Numbered from the stretch's first letter, positions 1-6,944 are shown. The stretch: DNA of 15,629 nt from an uncultured Oscillospiraceae bacterium (GCA_934527255.1 CAKTAM010000041.1:1-15629), one strand, 5' to 3'. Translations and numbers: made by a program. The notes: generated from the sequence alone by a model not told the origin.

Positions 1-2
1 CC

Positions 3-1439
3 ATCAGCACGCTGCTGTTCCACAAGGCGCCGTTCCGCAATGTAGTGGTGCTGGGGCTGGTGCTGGATGAGAACGGGCAGAAGATGTCCAAATCCAAGGG
101 CAACGCCGTCGAGCCGATGGAGGCCCTGCGCACCTACGGCGCCGACGCCATCCGCTGGTATTTTTACACCAACTCGGCCCCGTGGCTGCCCAGCCGTTTT
201 TACGGCAAGGCCGTGCAGGAGGGCCAGCGCAAGTTCATGGGCACGCTGTGGAACACCTACGCCTTCTTTGTGCTGTATGCCAACATTGACGGCTTTGACG
301 CCACACAGTACAAGCTGGAGTACGACAAGCTTTCCGTCATGGATAAATGGCTGCTGTCGCGCCTGAACAGCACCGCCCGCACCATGGATGCCAACCTGAG
401 CAAATATGCCATTCCCGAGGCGTGCAAGGCGCTGGAGGATTTTGTGGATGACATGAGCAACTGGTATGTGCGCCGCGGCCGCGAGCGCTACTGGGTATCC
501 GGCATGCCGCAGGATAAGATCAACGCCTATATGACGCTGTACACCGCGCTGGTGACGGTGGCCAAGCTGGCCGCCCCGATGATCCCGTTTATGACGGAAT
601 CCATCTACCGCAATCTGGTTTGCAGCATTGACAAAAACGCCCCCGTCAGCGTGCACCTGTGCAGCTATCCCAATGCGCAGGAAAGCTGGATCGACCCCGA
701 TCTGGAGGATTCGATGAACGAGGTGCGGCAGATCGTCGAGCTGGGCCGCAGCACCCGCAACGGCGCCAAGTGCAAGAACCGCCAGCCGCTGGCCGCGCTG
801 TACGTCAAGTGCCGTAAGGATCTGGACGAGGCGTGCCAGGCCATTGTGCGGGATGAGCTGAACGTCAAGCGCGTGGTGTTTACCGACGATGTTGCCGACA
901 TGATGACCTACAGCTTCAAGCCGCAGCTGAAAACCGTCGGCCCCAAATACGGCCGCCAGCTGGGCGAGATCAGGCAGGCGCTGAGCGAGCTGGACGGCAG
1001 CGCCGCCAAGGCCCAGCTGGACAGCACCGGCGCGCTGAAGCTTGAGCTGCCCGGCGGCCCGGTCAGCCTGACCGAGGAGGATCTGCTGATCTCCATCGAG
1101 CAGCGGCCCGGGCATTACACCGTCAGCGACTGGGGCGTGACCGTTTCGCTGGATACCCGCCTGACGCCGGAGCTGATCGCCGAGGGCAACCTGCGCGAGC
1201 TGAGCAGCAAGGTACAGACCATGCGCAAGGAGGCCGGTTTTGAAGTGACCGACCACATCCGCATTTACCTGACCGGCAGCGAAAAGCTGGCCGCGCTGGC
1301 GCAGGAGTGCCGCGCCGCCCTGTGCAGCGCCACCCTGTGCGATGAGCTTTGCCTTGCCGCCGCACCCGAAACGGCTTATACCAAAAACTGGGATATCAAC
1401 GGCGAGGCCGTCACGCTGGGCGTCGAGCGTCTGGCGTAA
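3..1439 (+). CDS. ileS: Isoleucyl-tRNA synthetase, 3' part (type-2-like)
   Basis: The enzyme charges tRNA-Ile with isoleucine in the cytoplasm. The reading frame is open from the window edge, so the N-terminal catalytic half with the HIGH motif and editing domain lies outside; 478 residues are visible. The class I signature KMSKS is encoded at 81-95, inside the stretch GQKMSKSKGNAVEP. It is followed by the anticodon-binding helical domain (WNTYAFFVLYAN, then SRLNSTARTMD and YVRRGRERYW). The last ~150 residues resemble the C-terminal extension of eukaryote-like (type 2) IleRS, and I see no paired CxxC zinc finger of the kind that ends most bacterial type 1 IleRS. Type 2 enzymes are known to be associated with mupirocin tolerance; that this one is type 2 is inferred from the C-terminal half only. 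A strong terminator follows about 50 bases after the stop. Confidence 0.95.
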   Translation: MSTLLFHKAPFRNVVVLGLVLDENGQKMSKSKGNAVEPMEALRTYGADAIRWYFYTNSAPWLPSRFYGKAVQEGQRKFMGTLWNTYAFFVLYANIDGFDATQYKLEYDKLSVMDKWLLSRLNSTARTMDANLSKYAIPEACKALEDFVDDMSNWYVRRGRERYWVSGMPQDKINAYMTLYTALVTVAKLAAPMIPFMTESIYRNLVCSIDKNAPVSVHLCSYPNAQESWIDPDLEDSMNEVRQIVELGRSTRNGAKCKNRQPLAALYVKCRKDLDEACQAIVRDELNVKRVVFTDDVADMMTYSFKPQLKTVGPKYGRQLGEIRQALSELDGSAAKAQLDSTGALKLELPGGPVSLTEEDLLISIEQRPGHYTVSDWGVTVSLDTRLTPELIAEGNLRELSSKVQTMRKEAGFEVTDHIRIYLTGSEKLAALAQECRAALCSATLCDELCLAAAPETAYTKNWDINGEAVTLGVERLA

Positions 1440-1488
1440 GGCCGCGCTGCCAGCCGTCGGTTTTCGGCAGCTCGTTTTTTCAAAACAC

Positions 1489-1545
1489 AAGGCAGCCGCC
1501 CGTTTTCTTTCCTTGTGGGAAGGAAGCCGGGCGGCTGCCTTTTTT
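1489..1545 (+). terminator. Rho-independent terminator of ileS
   Basis: A perfect 14-bp stem, left arm 1489-1502 (AAGGCAGCCGCCCG) and right arm 1528-1541, encloses a 25-base loop that can itself form a small hairpin. The right arm runs straight into six T residues (1540-1545). It ends the ileS transcript. Confidence 0.9.
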
Positions 1546-1548
1546 CCT

Positions 1549-1580
1549 GCCCGCAGGCAATGCGGACGCCTGCGGCGGGC
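1549..1580. other. GC-rich imperfect hairpin in the ileS-downstream spacer
   Basis: GCCCGCAGGC (1549-1558) pairs with 1568-1580 if three bases bulge on the right arm. There is no T-tract after it. It sits between the ileS terminator and the next promoter; its function is unknown. The remaining spacer, 1581-1650, shows nothing recognisable. Confidence 0.4.
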
Positions 1581-1650
1581 AAACCGGCAGGCGAACGCCG
1601 CGCCGCATGGGATTTTTGCGCCCAAAAGCCGCTTTTCGCCCCGCTTTTGC

Positions 1651-1679
1651 TGTACCAAACGCCTGCAAGCTGATATAAT
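1651..1679 (+). promoter_or_regulatory. Extended -10 promoter of the 4Fe-4S membrane protein gene
   Basis: A perfect TATAAT at 1674-1679 is preceded by TG at 1671-1672, making an extended -10 (TGATATAAT). The best -35 at 17-bp spacing is TGTACC (1651-1656), only a 3/6 match, as is common where the extended -10 does the work. The gene starts 35 bases downstream behind a strong AAAGGAGG site. Confidence 0.7.
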
Positions 1680-1713
1680 AGAGCTGTAACACACTTTCAA
1701 AGGAGGCGAGTGT

Positions 1714-2547
1714 ATGACCACGCTGAAAAAATACGGCGTTCCCCTGCTGCTGCTTGCCGTTTTTGAGACCGTCGCCGTGGTCCTGTGGCGAAGCAAGGGC
1801 AACCTGTTTTATCTGTTCAATTTCAGCTATATTGGCGGGGCGCTGGCCCTTGGGCTGACCCTGTACATACGCCGCTGGCGCTTTGCGCGGCAGCTGGTGC
1901 AGCTGCTGGTCGGCGGGTATATGCTGGTGTATCTGGGCATTCTTTGCCGGGAGAACATGCAGATCGAGGGGTTCTGGTATTATCTGTTCAGCGGCGTGTT
2001 TGAGGCCGCCACCATACACTATGCCGTCGCCAAAATTTTTGGGCCCCTGCTGTTTGGCCGCGGCTGGTGCGGCTATGCCTGCTGGACGGCCATGGTGCTG
2101 GATCTTCTGCCCTACCGCCAGCCGCAGCACACGCGCAGGCGGCTTGGCTTTCTGCGCTATGTGACCTTTGCGGCGTCGCTGCTGTTTGTGGGCGCGCTGT
2201 TCTGGCTGCACATCGCCGACAAGGAGCATGTTTTATTCATCAGCTTTCTGGCAGGCAACGCCGCTTATTATGCGGCGGGCATTGCGCTTGCCGTCGCTTT
2301 TCGGGATAACCGCGCCTTCTGCAAATATCTGTGCCCGGTGACGGTGTTTTTGAAGCCGATGAGCCGCCATGCCCTGCTGCGTGTGCGGGTGGATGCGGCC
2401 CGCTGCGTGGGCTGCGGCCGCTGCCGCCAGGTTTGCCCCATGGATGTGGATGTGCCGGACGGCAGCCCCCGGCGCGCCAACGCCACCGAGTGCATTCTTT
2501 GCCTGTGCTGCACCGAAAGCTGCCCCCGGCAGGCCCTTCACCTGTAA
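1714..2547 (+). CDS. NapH-like membrane protein with two 4Fe-4S clusters
   Basis: A 277-residue integral membrane iron-sulfur protein, likely passing electrons at the cytoplasmic membrane. Hydrophobic segments lie at about residues 8-25, 34-52, 62-80, 84-108, 146-166 and 172-196. Between and after them are the paired cysteine motifs of the NapH/CcoG/polyferredoxin superfamily: C119/C123 in GRGWCGYACW and C203/C207 in FCKYLCP. The C-terminal tail is a bacterial-type ferredoxin domain with cluster 1 at C231, C234, C237, C241 and cluster 2 at C260, C263, C266, C270, both ending in CP. The start is fixed by AAAGGAGGCGAG just upstream. No partner redox gene (napG, quinol dehydrogenase, rnf, nrf) is adjacent, so the electron donor and acceptor cannot be named. 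The stop codon abuts the left arm of a split terminator. Confidence 0.85.
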   Translation: MTTLKKYGVPLLLLAVFETVAVVLWRSKGNLFYLFNFSYIGGALALGLTLYIRRWRFARQLVQLLVGGYMLVYLGILCRENMQIEGFWYYLFSGVFEAATIHYAVAKIFGPLLFGRGWCGYACWTAMVLDLLPYRQPQHTRRRLGFLRYVTFAASLLFVGALFWLHIADKEHVLFISFLAGNAAYYAAGIALAVAFRDNRAFCKYLCPVTVFLKPMSRHALLRVRVDAARCVGCGRCRQVCPMDVDVPDGSPRRANATECILCLCCTESCPRQALHL

Positions 2548-2849
2548 AAGGCGGGCGCTGCCTGTTCAGCACTCTATATGCCGACAAATTCTTTGCATTC
2601 ATGGCTGCCGGTTCCAAAGGGACGAAAATGCCCCGTGGAGATAAGCGGCAGATCATGATATACCCCGTTGCTTTACCATCAAAAGAAGAGTCAGCAGGGT
2701 TTCATATCATTGCCGCGCCACTTCCTGAGCAGATTTGTTCTAATCGGGCGGAGAACAAACGGCTTTCTTTGCTGAGAGATACCTTTCTTCCCAAGCTGCT
2801 GTCCGGTACGATGGATACCTCCGCCATAAAATTTTGACCCGCCTTTTTT
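2546..2849. repeat. Perfect 10-bp inverted repeats flanking the HsdS remnant (split terminator)
   Basis: AAAAGGCGGG at 2546-2555, starting inside the stop codon of the upstream gene, is the exact reverse complement of CCCGCCTTTT at 2838-2847, which continues to six Ts (2844-2849). Together they would make a normal terminator, with an A-tract, a GC stem and a T-tract, for the 4Fe-4S protein gene. About 280 bases of HsdS-like sequence now separate them. Whether they are terminator arms pushed apart by an insertion, or terminal repeats of a small element, cannot be decided from sequence alone. Confidence 0.6.
2556..2837 (+). pseudogene. Remnant of type I restriction specificity subunit (HsdS C-terminus)
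   Basis: HsdS gives DNA sequence specificity to type I restriction-modification complexes. The frame carries about 90 residues that fit only the last part of that ~400-residue family. GSKGTKMPRGDK and IMIYPVALPS are typical of the end of the second target recognition domain. After a short helix (EQICSNRAENKRLSLL) comes the characteristic ending LRDTFLPKLLSG and a stop at 2835-2837. No Shine-Dalgarno site or suitable start precedes it, the first ~300 residues are missing, and no hsdM or hsdR is nearby, so it cannot be functional. Its base composition is visibly less GC-rich (about half G+C) than the flanking genes, consistent with horizontal origin. It may also be one of the silent hsdS cassettes that feed phase-variable systems elsewhere in the genome. 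Confidence 0.75.
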
Positions 2850-2860
2850 CATTTTCCGTA

Positions 2861-2891
2861 TTGACCTTGCAGCGCACTGCAATGATATAAC
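2861..2891 (+). promoter_or_regulatory. MerR-type promoter with operator dyad in a 19-bp spacer
   Basis: The -35 TTGACC (2861-2866) and -10 TATAAC (2886-2891, with TG at 2883-2884) are separated by 19 bp rather than the usual 17. The spacer holds a perfect dyad TTGCAG-CGCA-CTGCAA (2867-2882). This is the known architecture of MerR-regulated promoters, where the bound dimer untwists the long spacer. It lies directly upstream of the merR-family gene, implying autoregulation. Confidence 0.8.
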
Positions 2892-2914
2892 TGTTCTTGA
2901 AAGGAGGCGAGAAT

Positions 2915-3724
2915 ATGACCATCAAGGAGTTTTCCCGGCTGTGCGGCTGCCACCCGCAAACGCTGCGGTATTACGACCGCATACAGCTGTTGAAGCCCGT
3001 GCGGACGGATCCATGGTCCGGATATCGCTTTTACGAGAAAGAGCAGGCGCTCCTCTTTGTAAAAATCAAAAACCTGCAGAAGGCAGGCTTTACCATAGAG
3101 GAAATTCGGGAGCTTCTGAAGCTGGATGACCCGGCCATCTGTCTGGCCTTTGATGCCAAAATACGCGAGGCCGAAAACCAATTACAGCAGATGCGGGCTA
3201 TTCGGCGGTCATATCAAACAGAAATGGAACAGGTACAGGATAAGCTTCGGGCGCTGCAGGAGGAAATTCTTCAGGATATGCAGCTGTATGACCCGACCGA
3301 GGAATTCGGGCTGGATGCACATCAGTACGCCGCCATTATAAACGGCGTCAACGACTTTTTTGCCGATATTCTCACCAATGGGAAGCCGGAAGCCATTGCC
3401 TTTGAGGACGCTGCGCAGGCCGGCCCGGAGGAGGCGCCGCAGGTCGACCCGCTGCACGACCCGGCATACACCGTTTTTTACGAAGCGCATGGGTGGAAGC
3501 ACGCCCGGGAATTTTGGAGCAGCTGGCCCACGCTTGCAGGCGGCACGGAATATCTGCTGTATTTTCAGGTGACCGATGCCAAGGGCGCAAACCACACTGC
3601 CTTTGCCAATACCGTTTTAGGGCTGCTGCTGGCCAGCGACCCGCAAAAGAAGTGGAATCTTTCCTGCCGGATCGTTCCGTCGACGGATGGGCAAAACCAT
3701 ATTTGGATCATGCAGCGGCGCTGA
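2915..3724 (+). CDS. MerR-family transcriptional regulator
   Basis: A 269-residue DNA-binding regulator. Residues 1-70 form the MerR winged helix: TIKEFSRLCGCHPQTLRYYD, then the wing SGYRFYE and the segment AGFTIEEIRELL. Residues about 78-124 form the charged dimerisation coiled coil. The region 180-269 is an effector domain I do not recognise (EFWSSWPTLAGG, FANTVLGLLL, DGQNHIW); it lacks the paired cysteines of metal-sensing MerR proteins, so a small-molecule or stress signal is more likely. The ATG at 2915 is chosen because AAAGGAGGCGA lies at ideal distance; upstream in-frame TTG would overlap that site. No co-directional target gene follows before the terminator, so it may act on itself and on distant genes. 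Confidence 0.9.
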   Translation: MTIKEFSRLCGCHPQTLRYYDRIQLLKPVRTDPWSGYRFYEKEQALLFVKIKNLQKAGFTIEEIRELLKLDDPAICLAFDAKIREAENQLQQMRAIRRSYQTEMEQVQDKLRALQEEILQDMQLYDPTEEFGLDAHQYAAIINGVNDFFADILTNGKPEAIAFEDAAQAGPEEAPQVDPLHDPAYTVFYEAHGWKHAREFWSSWPTLAGGTEYLLYFQVTDAKGANHTAFANTVLGLLLASDPQKKWNLSCRIVPSTDGQNHIWIMQRR

Positions 3725-3783
3725 CACCGCCGGAGCATGACGTTTGTTCCGACTTTTTGCTGTTTTTCTTTTTCCCATAAAAA

Positions 3784-3822
3784 GGCTCTGCGGGCAAAAG
3801 CTGTCCGCAGAGTCTCTTTTTC
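3784..3822. terminator. Bidirectional terminator between convergent genes
   Basis: Arms 3784-3794 and 3804-3814 make an 11-bp stem with two G-T wobbles around a nine-base loop. T-rich sequence follows on the plus strand (3815-3822) and five As precede the left arm, giving a T-tract on the minus strand. It can end both the merR transcript and the minus-strand esterase transcript. Confidence 0.85.
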
Positions 3823-3883
3823 TATCTGTCCCAAATGCGCCCGGGCGGGGCCGCATGCCCCGCTTTGGCCGCCGACAGGCGGC

Positions 3884-5020
3884 TTAAACGTGCCAACGCT
3901 TGCCATCCAGAAAGTTCATATAGCTGTTCCAGTCGTGACGGCTGAAAAAGTGCGTGCCAAGGCGCAGATGATAGCCGATCTCGCCTGCGGCGAAATCATC
4001 GCCGGGCTGCGCCTCGCGCTGCGGGTGCGTAAAGCCCTGCCTGCCCAACAGCTGCCATGCGGGCGATGCCGCCATGCAGCAGGCATACTGCGACTGCGGC
4101 GACGACCACATATCATTCAGCGCGCTGCCCACGCACACCAGCCGCGGCGCGCTGGCCGCCAGCAGCCAGTGCTGGTCAAACGGCAGCGCCGCCTCGTTAT
4201 CGGCATACCGGCGGTAATTTTCGCAGAACCAGTGGGTAAAATTGCGGGTGATATCCGCCACATGCTCGCCCACCTTGCCGCGGGTGAGCGCATCGCCGCT
4301 GCAGCCTGCTTCGTTGGAAAAGACGGCCGCAAAGCGATCATCCAGCATGCTGCACACCAGCGCCGTTTTGCCAAGGCGGGAATGCCCGGCCACGGCCGCC
4401 TGCGCGGCGCACAGGCGCGGCTGGGTCAGCGCCCAGTCCAGCATGCGGGATTCGGCCCATGCCCAAACGGCAATGCGGCCGGGCAGCTGACCGGCCGGTA
4501 CCCCGGCATCCTGCGCGGCGGCGCGCAGCATATGGGCCAGCGGGTCGGCAAAGCCGTTTTCCCTGTCCGGCGAGACATCCTCATAAAAGGCCGTCACCAC
4601 ACCAAAGCCGCGCTCGACCAGCTCTTCCGCAGGCAGATATTTCCCCGCCGGGCCTGGGTGAAAGTTCAGCAGCACAAAAAACGGATGCCCCGATGCGCCC
4701 GCCATGGGCGCGCTGTTGGGCAGCAGCGCCTGCATGGGAAAGGTAAAGCTGCCGTATTCCCGCTGCGGCGTGTGCACCCCGTCGCCCGCCAGCGTGACGG
4801 TCAGCTGCAGCTGCTGCCACGTGGCCGCCCCGGCAAAAAAGGCGGGCGCCTCGCTGCACAGCCTTGCCGAAACCGTTGTTTTCAGCGGCGGCACAACACC
4901 GTATTCCTGCTTCAGCAGGGTATCGACCAATTGCTGACGACGCACCGGCCAGTTTTCGGCGGTGGTATCCGGCAGCAGCACCGGCGGAAGCTCCGGCGGC
5001 AAAAAGCTCCAGTTTTCCAT
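3884..5020 (-). CDS. CE15/glucuronoyl esterase-like alpha/beta hydrolase
   Basis: A 378-residue protein of the carbohydrate esterase family 15 type, whose members cleave ester bonds between 4-O-methyl-glucuronate on xylan and lignin alcohols; some related bacterial proteins act as acetyl esterases. The nucleophile elbow AGHSRLGKTA places Ser214, the acidic residue fits Glu237 in SNEAGCSG, and the histidine fits His284 in FDQHWLLAASAPR, so the triad looks complete. The ATG at 5020 is preferred because GAGGA lies about nine bases upstream; longer versions add a low-complexity leader without a site. No signal peptide or membrane segment is visible, so the enzyme appears cytoplasmic, which is unusual for a biomass esterase. 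It lies 210 bases downstream of the aminotransferase gene in the same direction and could share its transcript. The exact substrate is inferred only from the family. Confidence 0.8.
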   Translation of the reverse strand: MENWSFLPPELPPVLLPDTTAENWPVRRQQLVDTLLKQEYGVVPPLKTTVSARLCSEAPAFFAGAATWQQLQLTVTLAGDGVHTPQREYGSFTFPMQALLPNSAPMAGASGHPFFVLLNFHPGPAGKYLPAEELVERGFGVVTAFYEDVSPDRENGFADPLAHMLRAAAQDAGVPAGQLPGRIAVWAWAESRMLDWALTQPRLCAAQAAVAGHSRLGKTALVCSMLDDRFAAVFSNEAGCSGDALTRGKVGEHVADITRNFTHWFCENYRRYADNEAALPFDQHWLLAASAPRLVCVGSALNDMWSSPQSQYACCMAASPAWQLLGRQGFTHPQREAQPGDDFAAGEIGYHLRLGTHFFSRHDWNSYMNFLDGKRWHV

Positions 5021-5130
5021 GCGGCAGTCCTCGTCTTTCCGGTTTTTTCTAAAAATCATCTCTTTGAGAAAAGCGGCCCCTGCAAAGTGCCGACTGACAG
5101 CAGATGCTCCGCAGGGCCTGCCCTTAGCAT

Positions 5131-5216
5131 AGCCTGCCGCCGCAGGCTTGACCATTGCAATTTGCCGCATGGCACAGGGCAAATCCGCGCAGGGTATCCG
5201 TTTTGGCCCTGCGCGG
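5131..5216 (-). other. Two stem-loops in the aminotransferase-esterase spacer
   Basis: A perfect 10-bp stem (5185-5194 with 5207-5216, CCGCGCAGGG) lies just after the aminotransferase stop, and a 7-bp stem (AGCCTGC, 5131-5137 with 5142-5148) lies further on. Neither is followed by a T-tract on the minus strand, so they are at best weak terminators or processing hairpins. No convincing promoter for the esterase gene is visible in 5021-5230. Confidence 0.4.
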
Positions 5217-5230
5217 CCCGCGGGGCGGCG

Positions 5231-6505
5231 TTACTGCTGCTCCAGGCAGTGCTCCACGCTGGCAATGCGCAGGCACAGGCACAGCAGCTTGGTAGCGGTG
5301 CGCAGCTCCTCCACCGGCGGGAACGACGGCGCAATACGGATGGTGTCATCCCCGGGGTCGATGCCGTAGGGATGGGTCGCCCCCGCCTCCGTCATGGTGA
5401 CGCCCGCCTTTGCGCACAGATCCACCACGCGCCGGGCACAGCCCGGCAGGGTGTGCAGGCAGATGAAATAGCCGCCCTTGGGCATTTTCCAGCTGGCAAT
5501 GGGGCCATAGGGCAGGGCTTCCTCCCGCAGAACCTCGTTGACCGTCTCAAACTTGGGGCGCAGAATGGCCTTGTGCTTTTCCATGTGGTGCTCGATCCCG
5601 GCGCGGTTTTTGAAAAACGCCACATGGCGCAGCTGGTTGATCTTATCAAAGCTGATGGTCATGGGGAACATATTTTTCAGAATGTACTGCACGTTGAACG
5701 CGCTGGCCCCAATGGCCGCCACGCCCGCGCCGGAAAAGGTGATCTTGCTGGTGGAGCAGAAGAGAAACGGCCGATCCTGCGTGCCGACGGCCCGGCACTC
5801 ATCCATCAGGTTCAGCAGGGTATCCGGCTCATCCGAAATGTGGTGCACGCAATAGGCGTTATCCCAGAAAATTTTGAAATCGGGCGCTTTGGTTTTCATA
5901 CGGGCAAACCGGCGCACTGTTTCATCCGAATAGGTGATGCCCTCGGGGTTGGAATACATCGGCACGCACCAGATGCCCTTGATGGTGTCATCTTCCGCCA
6001 CCAGACGCTCCACCACATCCATATCCGGGCCGGTGGGCAGCATGGGCACGCTGACCAGCTCGAACCCGAAATATTCGGTGATGCGGAAATGACGGTCGTA
6101 CCCCGGCGACGGGCACAGGAACTTGATGCGGGTATATTCCTTCCATGGGCGGGGGCTGTCGGCGTAGCCGTTGCGGTAGCCCAGCTCGACCAGATAATAC
6201 ATCATCTGCAGGCTGGCGTTGCCGCCGACGATCACTTCCTCCGGCGCAACGCCCATCAGCTCGCCAAACAGGCGGCGCGCCTCCGGCATGCCCTCCAGCA
6301 CGCCGTAGTTGCGCGCATCAATGCCGGTCTCGCCGCGGTAGACGTTGATCTTCAAAAGATCCATGGAAAGATCCAGCTGCTCGGGGCTGGGCTTTCCGCG
6401 CGACATATCCAGCTTCAGCCCCAGCTGCTGATAGCGGGCGTACTCCTGCTGCAGCCCGGCCAGCTGTACGGCCAGCTGCTCGCGGGTCATGTTCAAATAG
6501 TACAT
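5231..6505 (-). CDS. PLP-dependent class I aminotransferase (aspartate aminotransferase-like)
   Basis: A 424-residue fold-type I aminotransferase that moves an amino group between an amino acid and a 2-oxo acid, probably aspartate/2-oxoglutarate or a similar pair, in the cytoplasm. Visible landmarks are the SRGKPSPEQLDLS opening, VGGNASLQMMYY for the phosphate-binding region (~93-104), CPSPGYDRHF (131-140), YSNPEG (N186-P187), WDNAYCVHH (D215, Y218) and the PLP lysine K254 in STSKITFSGAG. The opening and lysine motifs fit the bacterial subgroup annotated as aminotransferase class I / MocR-like domain (the PF12897 type) rather than AspC. The ATG at 6505 is chosen because GAAGGGAG sits nine bases upstream. 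It has its own promoter at 6619-6647, leaving a leader of roughly 100 bases. Confidence 0.9.
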   Translation of the reverse strand: MYYLNMTREQLAVQLAGLQQEYARYQQLGLKLDMSRGKPSPEQLDLSMDLLKINVYRGETGIDARNYGVLEGMPEARRLFGELMGVAPEEVIVGGNASLQMMYYLVELGYRNGYADSPRPWKEYTRIKFLCPSPGYDRHFRITEYFGFELVSVPMLPTGPDMDVVERLVAEDDTIKGIWCVPMYSNPEGITYSDETVRRFARMKTKAPDFKIFWDNAYCVHHISDEPDTLLNLMDECRAVGTQDRPFLFCSTSKITFSGAGVAAIGASAFNVQYILKNMFPMTISFDKINQLRHVAFFKNRAGIEHHMEKHKAILRPKFETVNEVLREEALPYGPIASWKMPKGGYFICLHTLPGCARRVVDLCAKAGVTMTEAGATHPYGIDPGDDTIRIAPSFPPVEELRTATKLLCLCLRIASVEHCLEQQ

Positions 6506-6523
6506 ATGGCATTGCTCCCTTCT

Positions 6524-6539
6524 GCGGGCTTCGGCCCGC
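6524..6539 (-). promoter_or_regulatory. Hairpin next to the aminotransferase ribosome site
   Basis: A perfect 6-bp GC stem (GCGGGC/GCCCGC) with a four-base loop lies immediately upstream of the GAAGGGAG site in the minus-strand leader. The plus-strand version would carry the extra-stable C(TTCG)G loop. A role in translation control is possible but not shown. Confidence 0.4.
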
Positions 6540-6618
6540 CACGCGCCGCCCGACCCGCGTTTTTTCAACGCCGCCGACGGCCTTCCCCTCCCGTGCGCAA
6601 AGCGCAGCTATAACCTTT

Positions 6619-6647
6619 ATTATATTCTACGAAAAAGGTTTGCACAA
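6619..6647 (-). promoter_or_regulatory. Promoter of the aminotransferase gene
   Basis: On the minus strand TTGTGC (6642-6647) is followed after exactly 17 bp by a perfect TATAAT (6619-6624). It points toward the aminotransferase start at 6505 and is the only consensus -10 in the spacer on that strand. Confidence 0.75.
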
Positions 6648-6915
6648 GTGCCTGCGGGCAAACTTTTTGCGCGCGGCGGGCGGCGGCTTACTTTTTTGGG
6701 GGCAGCAGGCCGCGCGCCCCTGCCCAAGGGCCGCATACGGCGGGCAGCGCCCCGGCACAGGGGCTGCCGTATGCCAAAAGCCGCCTTATGCACCGGGCCG
6801 CCTTTGCCGACCGTCCGCGGCAGGCCGCGCAGCCCCGCCGCAGCGGACTGCGGGCCGTTGAGGCCGGGGGCGGTTTTCTTTTGCGGAAATCTCCGGTTTT
6901 TTCCGGCGCGCTCCG
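6648..6915. other. Gene-free GC-rich spacer between divergent genes
   Basis: This 268-base stretch separates the two divergent promoters. It contains an imperfect inverted repeat (CATACGG at 6734-6740 with CCGTATG at 6767-6773, plus inner GC pairing) and several T-runs, but no ORF with a ribosome site and no recognisable RNA gene. The open frames that cross it are products of high GC content. Confidence 0.5.
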
Positions 6916-6944
6916 TTGACAGCCCGCGGCAAACGCGATACAAT
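6916..6944 (+). promoter_or_regulatory. Promoter of the phosphoglucomutase gene
   Basis: A perfect -35 TTGACA (6916-6921), a 17-bp spacer and -10 TACAAT (6939-6944) form a near-consensus sigma-A promoter. The gene starts 39 bases downstream behind AAAGGAGTG. Confidence 0.9.

Noticed and set aside
1549..1588. Repeated intergenic element shared with 6650-6690 (CCTGCGG...GGGCAAAC)
   Set aside because: The match is short, gapped and made of the GC-rich words common to every spacer here.
5021..5160. Promoter for the esterase on the minus strand (TATGCT -10)
   Set aside because: No -35 at sensible spacing; too weak to list.
3737..6613. Open plus-strand frame of 958 codons
   Set aside because: It runs antisense across both the esterase and the aminotransferase, which have clear catalytic motifs. 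The frame is open only because GC-rich codons leave few stops; its translation is low-complexity and Arg/His/Gln/Ala-rich.
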